Source: Romanomermis culicivorax (lineage: Eukaryota; Nematoda; Enoplea; Mermithida; Mermithidae). Taken from it: DNA of 64,000 nucleotides. Positions 24,957 to 36,110 of the stretch are shown one piece after another. The first letter of the stretch is position 1. Each line of letters opens with the position of its first letter. A model generated the notes under the pieces. It made no database searches. It was given only the letters and a program-made list of their open reading frames with translations, and had not been told where the DNA came from. Made by a program: the position numbers and the translations under genes. The stretch lies in NCBI GenBank assembly GCA_963922205.1, contig CAWUHX010000007.1, positions 2,170,001 through 2,234,000 of the forward strand. The letters are read 5' to 3'.

Positions 24957-25997
24957 ACGGAATACGGGAGGGCCACTTAAAAAAATTTGTTACCACTCGA
25001 AAAAAATTTTTAACTTAAGGAAACTTGGTACCATTTGAAAAAACCACTACATTGGAACATGATGCACTACATTGTTTCAAGATGCATCGCAAAAATGTTA
25101 ACATGCATCGCCGAAATTTCAGGAAGCATCGCAAAAAATCAATATGTAAGAGTTTTTCAATGTTCGATTTTCCTTTCAAGTGCATTGCATTCTTTCCAGG
25201 ATAATCTTGAAAAAAATAAAAATCTCATCTTGAAAGAAAATCAAGATGGGCGGCGAAAATTTCTGAAACAAGCAAAACGTTGCTTCGCCACTTGTTTATA
25301 TATACGGGAACTCTTCAAAATGGATTTCTCAGGTCAAGGCTCTGAGCGAGAATGACAGTAGAACAGTTGACAAAGTTCAAAATTTTGATTTTTTTTCTGA
25401 ATTAGCATTTTGGGTGAAAATGAGAATATTTGGCGTTTTTTTCCGAAAAATCTTAAAAATTTTATTCTTTATGGAAAACCAATTCGTCCATCAGATGCTG
25501 AGAGCAAAATAACTTGACCCTTTTGAAGACCCAGTAAAAACCAAAGTTGCCCTCTGCCAGCAAACCCTGACCTCAGAAATCCACTTTGAATGGTTCCTGT
25601 ATATATCAGCATAAGAGGCGAAGCAAAGCCTCTGATCTGCTAATTTCTGAAATTTTCATCCTCTGATGTCGTGCCCAGCCTGATTATTTTTCACGATGGA
25701 ATCTTGCTTTTTTTCAATATGGGATCTTGGTAGTTTTTTCAAAAAAATGCGATGCACTTGAAAATTTGCAATGCAGTTGAAAAAAAAGTTGAACAACGAA
25801 AAACTCTAACGCACTAATTTTTTGCGATGCTTGTAATTTTTGCGATGCACATAGAAATTTTTGCGATGCATCTTGAAAAAATTTTGGATCATGTTCGTAG
25901 GTAACGACTTTACCTAGTGGCAACAAATTTTTTCAAGTAGCAACAAATTTTTTAACTTTTAATGATTTTTTTTCAAATGGCCCTTCTCGAATTCCGT
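24957..25997. mobile_element. GCGATGCATCTTG foldback element, copy 1
   Basis: Outer ends ACGGAATACGGGAGGGCCAC and, reversed, ACGGAATTCGAGAAGGGCCA. Each arm carries several spaced GATGCATCGCAAAAAT-type units (about 25068-25135 and, inverted, 25748-25876). The middle is unlike the arms. The same layout recurs at 48863-49681. No coding capacity is evident. Confidence 0.75.
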
Positions 25998-26548
25998 GCC
26001 ACTCAGATTCACTTTTTAAGAAGAGCATTGCTCTAAGACGAAGCAAAGTGAACGTACCAATCGATAGATCTCGTTTATCTTTCCAGAAATATGCCAATTT
26101 TATACGAATAAATGTCTGATTCCAAGAAAGTTGTTTAGTTTAAGTTTTGATCAAATTCTGCTCGCCTGTCATAGATTTTCCTTTTTGCTTTATCCCGGTT
26201 TTAACTTTACTTGTAAAACGTGTGGTGTCTACGACTCATTTGTATCGTTTGATTTGCTCTAAATAAATTCAGCTCGGTGTTCGTTGTTGCGATCGATTGT
26301 TATGCAATTTTTACATATAAATAGACTACCTGAAAAGCAAGAACCACTATTATTTCAAATAATCGGGGATGGAATAAAACGACAATTGAAATCATTTTAA
26401 ACGATTATGTGGAGAAAAGAAGAACACAGAAGTGAAAAGTAGACTAAAACTTTGTTACACAAGTTCCACGATAAATTTTTTGGATATTTTGACCAGCTAA
26501 TTTAAACTATTTGTCTGACCGGTTGCAAATAATTATTGTCTCTAACAG

Positions 26549-27972
26549 TGATGTGCGTCAAATATCCGGATATCAGGACGAATACTTTGAAAAACAAATA
26601 TCCGGATGTGAAAAAATATATGGATATCCGAATACATCCGAATATTTTCACTGTTCAAGAAAGAAGTACAGATTACTGAGACGTTAGGTGGCTACATTAT
26701 GGGGTATTCTCATGTGAGCGATTCCCAAGTGAGCGATTCCCAAGTGAGCGATTCCCAAGTGGGCGACTCCCAAGTGAGCGAATTCCCAATCGGGTGATTC
26801 CAAACGAGCGATCAAGAATTTAATAACACTTTCTTCAATATTTTCCTTTCTTTACCTTATATTTTTCTTTGTATGTATGTATTTCTTTTTTCTTTCGTTT
26901 TCTGTATCTACTGCTTATGTTTTCATTTATGTATGTTTTTACGTTTTCATTTTTTGTCTGTTCCTTCTTTCATTTTCTTCCTTCTGGTCACCTATTTTTT
27001 TATGATACAATACATTACAGGTTGTCATTTTAAATAACCGTAGTCTTCCGTATTATTCTTGTGCAGTTCGGCATGCCTGAGTCTTTCATCGTCGTAAGTG
27101 TGAAGATCTGCATAAAAAAATATAAACAAAAGAATGCTGCAAGAAATAAAACATCAAGAAAAAGGAAACGTCAACAAAAATGAAGACATCAAGAATAAAT
27201 GAAAATATGTAGAAAAGCGTTAGAAAGAGAAAATAAACATGAAAAAGTTACAAGAAAGAAGAGGCAAGATAGAAAACGAAGACAGAAAAAATAATGTGAA
27301 AAAATAACAGAATAAAAAAGAATCATAAGAATAGAAAAAGAGAAAGGTAAGGAAGTAAAAGCAAAAAACTAAGATGAAAAGTAAGTAAGAATGAAGGAAA
27401 ATCACAAAGATAGAATAAAATTAGATAGAAAATAGAGCGTGCTGAATTGTATATGAATTAATTGGTAGACAATGCTTATTGAAAATGACAACTAGTAATG
27501 TACTGTTTCATGAGTAAAAAAGAAAGAAGCAAATGGCAATTAAAAAGAAAATGAAAGAAAGCAGACACAAAAGATGAAAATGAAAAAACATACATAAACC
27601 AAAACATAAGTAACACACAGAACGGATTGAAAAAAGAAATACATACAAAGCAAAATATAAGGGAAAGAAAGAAAATATGAAAAAAGTGTTATTACATTCT
27701 TGATCTCTTGTATGGAATTGCTCAATTGGGAATTTGCTCACTTTGAAATCATTCACTTGGGAATATCCCTAGATTATTACACAAAGATTCAACAACAAAA
27801 CAACAAAAGGTTCAGTAGTAGAATTGTAGTTGACACAGTATATTATTACTTGATATGTGACCACTTTTTACCTCTTTGCAAACAACATTAAAAAGTATCC
27901 GGATATATCCGGATATCCGAAGGTGCAAAAAACACAGATATCCGGATAAGGAAATTTTTCTGGAGCACAAGA
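26549..27972. mobile_element. TATCCGGATAT element with 15-bp inverted tandem arrays
   Basis: About 1.4 kb. The left end is CAGTGATGTGCG followed by repeated AAATATCCGGATATC palindromes; the right part (27895-27950) has the same TATCCGGATAT units inverted. Inside are an array of 15-bp GTGAGCGATTCCCAA units (26714-26816) and its diverged inverse at about 27700-27770. The core is pyrimidine-rich (26820-27000) then purine-rich (27120-27690). The CAGTG start suggests hAT, but the right terminus is too decayed to read a duplication. Confidence 0.6.
26714..26816 (+). repeat. 15-bp minisatellite GTGAGCGATTCCCAA
   Basis: About six units; the first three are identical and the later ones carry point changes and a 1-bp insertion. 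It forms the inner left arm of the 26549-27972 element. Confidence 0.9.
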
Positions 27973-30141
27973 ATTTTACAGTCAGCAAGAACAGCACTGC
28001 TGATGAGGTGAAAACAAATTTCGGATTGACAGTAATCGAATAAAAATGTTGCATGGGGATGAAGTGAAAAATCCAAAATGCCAATCTAATAATATAACTG
28101 GTGACCTACTGTAGTGTCTTGAACTGAAGCTACACTGTGCTGGTACACCGTCGATTTTTGATGTTAATCTTCACATATCGTTTGTTCTAAGACATGTAAA
28201 TAATAAACATTCATTTCTTGCTTCCTAAAAGTTTGACGAAAATTGCAATGTTTCATTGCAGAGATGATGATAGAAAATCTGTCCGAGAATCAATGATTTA
28301 CGCTTTATGAGTCAAGGCAAGGACTGGATTTCAGATCTTACGTAAAGTGGAAGCTTGCAATGTTCGACCTACTTCAACACACAATATAAAATAAGGGAAA
28401 TCTTGTTGATACAACAGTTTTTCCTTGTGATTTGATTGCCTGTCAGCCGACGCCACATCAAATATCCAAATCTCATTCCTCCCATACATTGACCGCTGAA
28501 CAATGTTTGTTTTTCATTCGGAAAATATTTCTTTTCTTAACATTATGTTGAACATTATTCCAATCAACGTGCTAACAAACATGTTCGAAATTGATTAATC
28601 TGAAATCGACTGAGCGTAACAAACTTGTATATTGTGTAGTCCCGGTATTCCAATCAACATTATGTTACACACGGCAACTGTATAATATTATGTCAGCTAC
28701 AACAAATTTTCTGGCTTTCCAGCTCATTTGCATAAAAACTAGGCACAAAGTTATGGAGCTTAAAGTAAGTATCCTCGTTTTTTTGTGCGTGGTGAGACGG
28801 CTAAAGTTTTTGTGCGCTGGAGAACATGTCCCCGGAGGGCTAAAATGGCTTTTTGCAACGGTCCTAACAGAGGGGAAATCCCCGCAAATTGATGATGCAA
28901 TGCTACTTTTATGAAAATTGAGTGCACATAAATGGTTCCATTTTGAAAAGATTCCAACGCATACAAGAGAACTATCTAATTTTGTGTTTTTGTTCTTTTT
29001 TCTGTCTATCAAAGCAAATCTTTCCCATAGATACAGTAACTGCGCTTGCGTGTGTATGAGAATGAGTAAAAAATCTCTTCCCCCTCTCCAACTCCTTTCC
29101 ACCCAAATCATTGGACGCCCAATAATGATCGGGTGCCAGTTGAGGCTGTATCTAAAAAATTTGCCGGCTCAATTGATTCTTCCAAACGTTGTAGGCACGC
29201 GTGTGTATATATTTGTAGGAACACGATTATTACCTAATTTGCATATTTTTTATGCAAATAGGCTTCCAGCAAGCTTCATCTATGTAGCTCTATAACTTTT
29301 AGTGGTGGTAGAGCTATATATAAATTTTTTCCTCGTTATTTTTGTTGCTTTTTCCTTTGTCGTATAATTATCGTCGTTGGCGGTATTCGAATTTTTGGAT
29401 GAATATGTCGGGAGGTAATAAATGGACATTTTTCCGGAATGAAAGTTGCCACACATCGGTAAAAACGAGGCACACGTAGAAGGAACATACTATATTGTGA
29501 AGCAGATGTTTCGCATAACACGTTTTTTCTTCATCGGAATTTTTTATACGTAGAAATCTACTGGAAAATTTCAATTTCGGATGAGGATATTTTTGAAATT
29601 TTGCAATTTCGGTTCAAATATTGAACTGCTGGAGAGTCAAAATCAAACCATTTCCTGCCCTGAAGTATGTTGAATAGGAATCATTTGTTTAAATTTGTCG
29701 TTTATTTTTCATCATTCGTCTTTACTTTGAAAAATCCCCAATGTACCATAAATAATTGACTTTTACTGTAAGTTAAAAAATTAAAATGTATAAAACCATA
29801 TGCTTCCGCGGTTCGAACCAGTAAAATATTAGTCTAATCCAGTGCACCGATCACGCTTTCGGATTCCTCATAAACAACCTGATACGAGCGGACTTGATCT
29901 CCAAACTTCGATGAAATATCTCCGATATCGGGAAACGCCTTTTTCAGAAATGACCATTTTCCATCGAAAAATTAACATTTGACCATTTTTCGTTCAAAAC
30001 ACAAAAAAGTTTTGACTACTAACGAAGGTGGCCGAAAAAATTTTCAACTGTTGCCCACCGCCCATGGACGATAAACGTTATTTCATTTATTATAGTAAAA
30101 AGCTTTGCTAGTTTATCTGTTTGAACCTACTTTCATGAAAT
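27973..30141. other. intergenic, no gene seen; promoter-like motifs
   Basis: No coding region is supported. A hairpin of octamer-like ATTTGCAT/ATGCAAAT sites lies at about 29239-29262, with a TATA-like AGCTATATATAAAT about 50 bp further at 29311. A strong donor (TTAAAGTAAGTAT) follows an ATG at 28753. None can be tied to a gene. Confidence 0.35.
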
Positions 30142-33100
30142 CGCTGCATCGATCATTTCAAAATGAATGAATTTTCTTTATTTGTCGAAATTGTCTTTCT
30201 TCTTTCAGGTGCTTTCTTTTTGTATTTTATCATTTCAATCACGGTCTTCAACTTCTTTTTTAAATTTAGAATTTCATTTGATTTTTTAGATTATGGGAAT
30301 CACGACTATTGGCTCACATTCACATTCTAGCACTACTAAATTTAATTCTTTTTTGGATATGGCTTCAGCGAATTTTTTTCTGCTATCCGATCAGAGTGCA
30401 GGAACATGAATCTTTAGTTTTTTCCTAAAATACTTCATAAAAATGGAAAGCAAGTAACGCTTTTACGATTTTATTTGTCGTAGAGAGATTTGGCAGGATT
30501 CGTAGCCCAGGGCACGCTACGCCAAATAAAGAGGGACTAGTCCAGTTGGGTCGGGCGTAGGGGTAGGGGCATTTGTCGGGAATTCGAAAAACTACTATAA
30601 TATTGGGCAACTGGCGGGCAGCTAGTACTAACGTTAAAGCGGTTACTGACGTCGGTGCACTAATGCAGTGCGATAAAATTTCTCTGACGACGAAAAAATA
30701 ATAATACACAATAATAAACGAAAAACGACGCACCCTCAGCAGAGGACAAACAAAACGCCGGGACGGATTGCCAGTCCACAAAACGACAAGAAACTAAAAG
30801 CGGAAAACGACCCTGGCCACACACTAGACCACAGAGAATAATGGAAAGAATGATCAAACACAGAAAGATAAAACTACTTCAACGCACATTACTTGCATAA
30901 AACATGAAAGAACGAGAAAAGTTAAAAAAAAGTGACTACAGTTATGTAGGATGAAATAAAAAAGTAAAAATCACATGTCATGCTAATTCACTACTTAGGT
31001 CACATGACTGTGAATTTTTGGACATACTCAAATAAAGTTCAGCAATTTTTTGAGCGAAATATCTTTTTTTAAAAACTTTGTGTAAACAGTTTTGACGGTA
31101 GTAGTAGTTTTTGTCATTTTGGAAGCATTTTGTAAAAAAACAAACTAATTAAAAATTATGCATTTTGTGTGTTATTTTGGTTCCGGATTGTTCGATTATT
31201 AACGTAAAATCGCAAAAACTTTTTTGCTGGATTTCTCCGACATATTTTTAATTTTTGTAAAAATAATATCTCACTTTTGGATTTTATATAACTGAATTTT
31301 TGTTTCTTGCATTGTTTTCAAAATCTTTCCGGTGCATGAATACTCCTCTATTCGTTTACATCATGTTTCATTTCAGCATGCATTATAGTCTGTTTTTTAT
31401 AAAATCCTTCCAAATAGAAAAGTGACACAAATCAATACTGTCGTCAAAATCGTTTACACAAAGTTCTTACTGTAAAATTTTTCACTCGAGTAAATATAAA
31501 AGGTTAGGTCAGTATGCTCACAAATTTGCAGTCCTACGTGATATGTTGTTTATCAGAAAATCGCAAAAACTCTGAAATACTACTTGCTTTCAACTTTCAT
31601 TATTTGGAAGCACTTCAAGAAAAACAGACTATAGTTATCAAATCTAAACTCCAGAATACTGGGGTAAGTTTTATTTCTGCATAATTAAAATCCCTATTTC
31701 GATCGCCTCTGATTCCGGAAAAAAATTACTCCGTATTCAGAAAGTGGTTTCACCCAGAAAACCTTGCTCAAAATAAGCCTTTCGGCCAAATTTTGGTTGA
31801 AAATTGCTTGAAATTTAAGATTTTTGTTATTGTCCATGTGTAGGTAGCCGCAGAAGTTGCTTTGAACGATGCATTAGAAAATTCTCCGATGCATTCATTA
31901 TTTAGGATGCAGTCGTTCGTTTTTTATTTATTTCTTCATTTGTTTTTCTTCTCTGACGTCTTTCTTTTTTCTTGTACTTATTCCTTAAATGTCTGTCGAA
32001 TCGCATTATGGCAAAATTTCTCAAAAATTAGCTCATACGCGCGTGTCGAAAAATGTAATTATCCAACTCTACTACGTATACATTCCATTTTTTGCGGTAG
32101 CATAAGTTCGGGGAGAAAAAAATCACGTGCTGCTGATGCATAAACTTTCAGGGAAAAAAAGAGAGCTATAGAAAGCGAGGGAGAAAGTTACGCACCTTGT
32201 GAAATTTAATCTTTGCAGTTTCAGTTTCAGCGAGCTTTTTCTCGATCAAAATGAGAGTTTGACCACGCGAATGAAATATAGATTGCTTTCTTCTCTTTTC
32301 CCAATTATAAACTCAGAGATCCACTAAGTTTCCATCTCTTATCTTTGGAGAAAAACCAATTACAAGACAGTTAGTTGCTGGGAAAATGAGTTTCTGGGCT
32401 AGGCCTTGTAAAAAAAAGTACTCTGATAGTAGCTCTAACTTATTGGCATTCAATGTTTTTAGATATTTTTGAAGCTGTTTATATACATTTTTACAGATCG
32501 ACAACTTGAAACTTCAAAAAATTTCAGCACAGTAATCATTGCATCTTCAATTGGCAGCGATTCAGAACGGAAGTCATCATTGTTCTCCTCAAGTTCTTCT
32601 AGATGAAGGTAACCAGTACGACTATTCATTCGTATTGCAATTTTTACGAAACGCATCGCTTTTTCATGGTAGTCTCTGGTTCATAGGAACTCATATTGGC
32701 CCTGATGTCTCTACTAGAGGGTAGGTCTTATTAGAATAAATGCGGAATCAGGGCCGTTCTTAGGGGGGCGAGCTGGGCGGACGCACAGGGCCGCTAAAAA
32801 TTTAGGGCCGCTAAAAATGTTTTAGTCTATGCTTGTAGAATGCCTTTTTTAGCGGCCCTTAATAAAATTTTCAATTTTCGTATGCAAACAGCACTCCACA
32901 AACATAATTTTGGTGCCACTTTATCATTCTTTTGCTATTAGTAGGGTGTCCAGCAACTCAGAAAACCTGAAAAAATCAGGGAAAAATGTTGTTCCTGGAA
33001 AACCTGGAAAAGTAAAGGAATTTAGATTTAGATTGTTATGATGTAGTTGTTTTTATTGCAAGATAAGCTCAAATTATTGCACGATAAGGCAAATTTGCAT

Positions 33101-33613
33101 TTGAAAAGTTCAAAACCCCAAAATTTCCCTGCACTTCACACCAGCTTTTAAGCATTAGTATCATTATTTATCTGGCTTTAGCTAAAGCGCGCATAGGAAG
33201 TCTAGAATCATTACTCAATTAACATTTTTAGTGCATCTGTAGATATCTTTCGTTTATTGTTAATATTTCACGCTTTTTGAAGAGTAATTAGGATTTTAAC
33301 TTTTCTGCTGATATTACTATGTTTGCAAAGTCGATGATTGCTATAACGTTATCAATAATGAATAATAAGAAACATTTTCGATGCTTACTTTTAGTTACAA
33401 TGTCCAGATACTGAGAGCTAGTAACGCAATGAGATTTATTGTCCTGATCGACTAATCGGCTAAAGCCTAATACTCTTATCAGGGATGCTTTATATAACAT
33501 TAATTAGTTTTTTACGGGATGAAATTAAGACGGATTTCAGAAAATTCTATTTTTCTTTGTTTTGAAAATTTTCCATGTTATACTCCGTTAATTTTGAAAT
33601 GATCGATGCAGCG
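30142..33613. repeat. 3.5-kb interval bounded by a perfect 23-bp inverted repeat
   Basis: The 23 bases at 30142-30164 (starting CGCTGCATCGATCATTTC) recur exactly inverted at 33591-33613. This could mark the ends of a decayed transposon. Inside are a Tc1/mariner-like MITE (31386-31631), a relatively GC-rich block (30480-30840) and hAT-end-like sequence near 32749. No transposase was recognised. Confidence 0.5.
31386..31631. mobile_element. Tc1/mariner-like MITE, copy 2 (best preserved)
   Basis: 246 bp, ends TAGTCTGTTTTTTA and AAAAACAGACTA, with TA duplications at 31384-31385 and 31632-31633. This is the reference copy for the family in this window. Non-coding. Confidence 0.9.
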
Positions 33614-35359
33614 AGGTCGAAGCCAAACTTTTAATGAAAATTATGGAAGGTACGTTTACTCTATTCAATAAATTTGTCCTTTATGATACAGACACTTTGT
33701 TGACCACTCTTTTCAATTTTTCGGTACCACTTTTAGTTTCAAGTTGTTTCCTGATCTGGTGGTTGACTGCATGATAGCACGGAATTCTCCCAACTTCAAA
33801 TCAGTTTTTTAAAGATATTTTGTATAACATGACAATATGTTTTAGCACTCTCCTTTTTGCAAAGGTATCGAGTTTCAGAACAGTGATTCTCCCAGGATAA
33901 CAATAATCTAGCAAGTTTATGATACGCTTTGCGACAAATTTTTGTACTTTGTCAACCGTTAGGTAATGACAGATTTAATTGGAATTCTGACGACCATTTA
34001 GCCACTAGATTCAAATAACATTATGCTTTACATACATAAAATTTATGTAGAGTAGGAAGGTACTAAAACCCTCCTTGAGGTGCATAGTTAGTATACTACT
34101 CAAAACGCTAATACAATAAGTATTAATCATTCTAGCTTGTACATATGTAAGCTTTTCTGAGTAGAAACGTATTTAAGCGAATCTTCCCTATTTGAGAGCT
34201 TTACAGTCCACACAATGTGCATCAGATCAGAACACACAAATTCCACAATTCTGTGAAGCACCTTTTTTCCACTCTGCGCTTCTTTGTGCCAAGAGTGGCA
34301 AAAACAGCCACTTTCCACACAAGGAAGTCATCAAACTTTTCGGAAAAAATGTTGAGCTCACGCAATGTATAACCTAAAAAATGTTGTTGGAATATTTTAA
34401 AATCAATTTCACACAATTTTTGATAATCGTGTCTATTTTATAATGTTATACATGTTTACAGTTCCTGGTTTGTACTGGTCAATAACAAAAGTTTTTGCTG
34501 GTCAAAGAATCCCAAATTTTACTTGAATTTTTCAGTTCAAAACTGATTTGATTCCTGTTGTTACAACCAAATTGATCAAAAACGGTTGATTTCTTCTGCT
34601 TGCTTCTCAGCGTCATATCATTTTCTAAATGTTGGATATTTTCCAACTAATGCGCCTCAATTTCTCAAGCATATACTTTGCATACAGCGCTCCAATTTTT
34701 GCTACTCAAGTTGAAATTAGAGGAGCAGGATCGGATCAAAAAGAATAAATCTTGACAATATTTTAAAAAAATGACAATAATTTATTGCGGTAAACGTTAT
34801 CCTGCGATAATAATTCCTTAATCTGAATTCGCTTCTTTCCGTAAAGTCCTGCCTGTCTTCATACATTGATTTTCATATTGAAGCTTACTGTAATTTTATA
34901 ATTCACGAACTTCTTACTGCATACCACAAACAATTTTCTCCAGTGGCAGTCATCATTTGGAAATATTCTATTGAAGATTCAAGAAGTGCAAGTCGCTCTC
35001 ATCCAGAATTCTATTTTTTCTGTAATTTTTGCAATGCTATTACCCGTCTTTCTCTGCACAGCGCACATCCGTTAAAATCAAGATCCCAATTACGCCGCCT
35101 TACTTGTAGGTATGAAGATTAATGAACGACACCTGATAAAATTTTCTCCGTGAAAAGCAAAAAAATTCCTGCTGTTGATAACAAGCTGGAAAGACGAAGA
35201 AAAATTTTTTGTTGTTGTTTCGTTCTAGCTCAGGTTTTCGGAGGAAGGAGAATTTTTTGATTCCCCTTCATTATCCATATTTTATAGTGGTATAGTTCGT
35301 GCTAGTTAATTGATGACTGAATTCGCTCGTCCAGCTGTCCATTTTTCTGGACTATATTG
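33614..35359. other. intergenic, no gene seen
   Basis: AT-rich sequence with only short shadow frames. No repeat or gene was recognised. Confidence 0.5.
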
Positions 35360-35661
35360 TCAACACTGTAAAGGCCCTGTCATACCTCGCCGCGCGGTAG
35401 CGCGCGGCACCGCGCGGCGAGGTATGACAGGACCTTTACAGTGTTGATTTTGGATTTTGCTCTTCTCAAAAAATGTGTATTGGTTCAGTTGAAACCTGAT
35501 GGGGCGCCGCGCGGCGCCGCAAAAATTACAAAAACCTATTCATACTTCAGAGGCGGTACCGCGCGGTACCGCGCGGCGCCGGCCGGCGCCGCTTTTTAGT
35601 ATGAATAGAACAACCGGCGCAGCGCGGTGCCGCGCGGTACCGCGCGGTGAAGTATGACAGT
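35360..35661. mobile_element. CGCG-hairpin PIF/Harbinger-like MITE, copy 1
   Basis: An AGGCCCTGTCATACCTCGCC end and blocks of GCGCGGTACCGCGCGG palindromes in otherwise AT-rich DNA. Positions 35360-35446 alone form a long hairpin (TGTCATACCTCGCCGCGCGG on both arms). The right end ...GAAGTATGACAG lacks the final GGCCT and runs into a fragment of the Tc1/mariner-like MITE (35662-35722), so this copy is broken or rearranged. Confidence 0.78.
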
Positions 35662-35794
35662 ATGGAAATACTTGCTTTCCGTTTTTTTTTTATTTAGAAG
35701 CATGTCAAGTAAAGCAGACTACAACAGATAGTGGCAGATGCACTGATAAGCAAACATATAATTGGAAATGATACCATAAAAACGCTCTAGAAAT

Positions 35795-36110
35795 AGTGGA
35801 CCATATGGCCAATCAAATGGTGATTCCGGAAACTTACTAATCATGTGGCCAGCCTAGGGCTAAGCCACAGAAGTCCTATCCTTTTGGAGGAAAGAATTTG
35901 TAAAATGTCAATTCTTTGTGGAGTCATTTTTGAACAAGAAATGGTCCAAAATGTCAATTTTTTCGGCGCTTCGCGTCATGAATATAAATTCTTATGTTTT
36001 TTTAGACAAAAGTTACCATTTTTATTCTTTCCTACTTTTTAGGCGAAAAATTCTAAATCGCTTTTCTATTGTTTTTGTTCACTCAAAGTTCAAAATGTCT
36101 CGTATCAAAT
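35795..36110. repeat. fragment related to the CATACATGTAA family
   Basis: Contains CCATATGGCCAATC and TTTTTCGGCGCTTCGCGTCA, subsequences shared with the copies at 54031 and 58685, but no complete ends were found. Confidence 0.4.

Noticed and set aside
28665-29111. 148-codon minus-strand open frame, the longest uninterrupted frame in the gene desert
   Set aside because: No domain, no codon bias, overlaps several other frames, composition like surrounding non-coding DNA.
29802-29830. GGTTCGAACC, a tRNA B-box-like motif
   Set aside because: The flanking bases do not pair as a T stem and no A box or acceptor stem fits.
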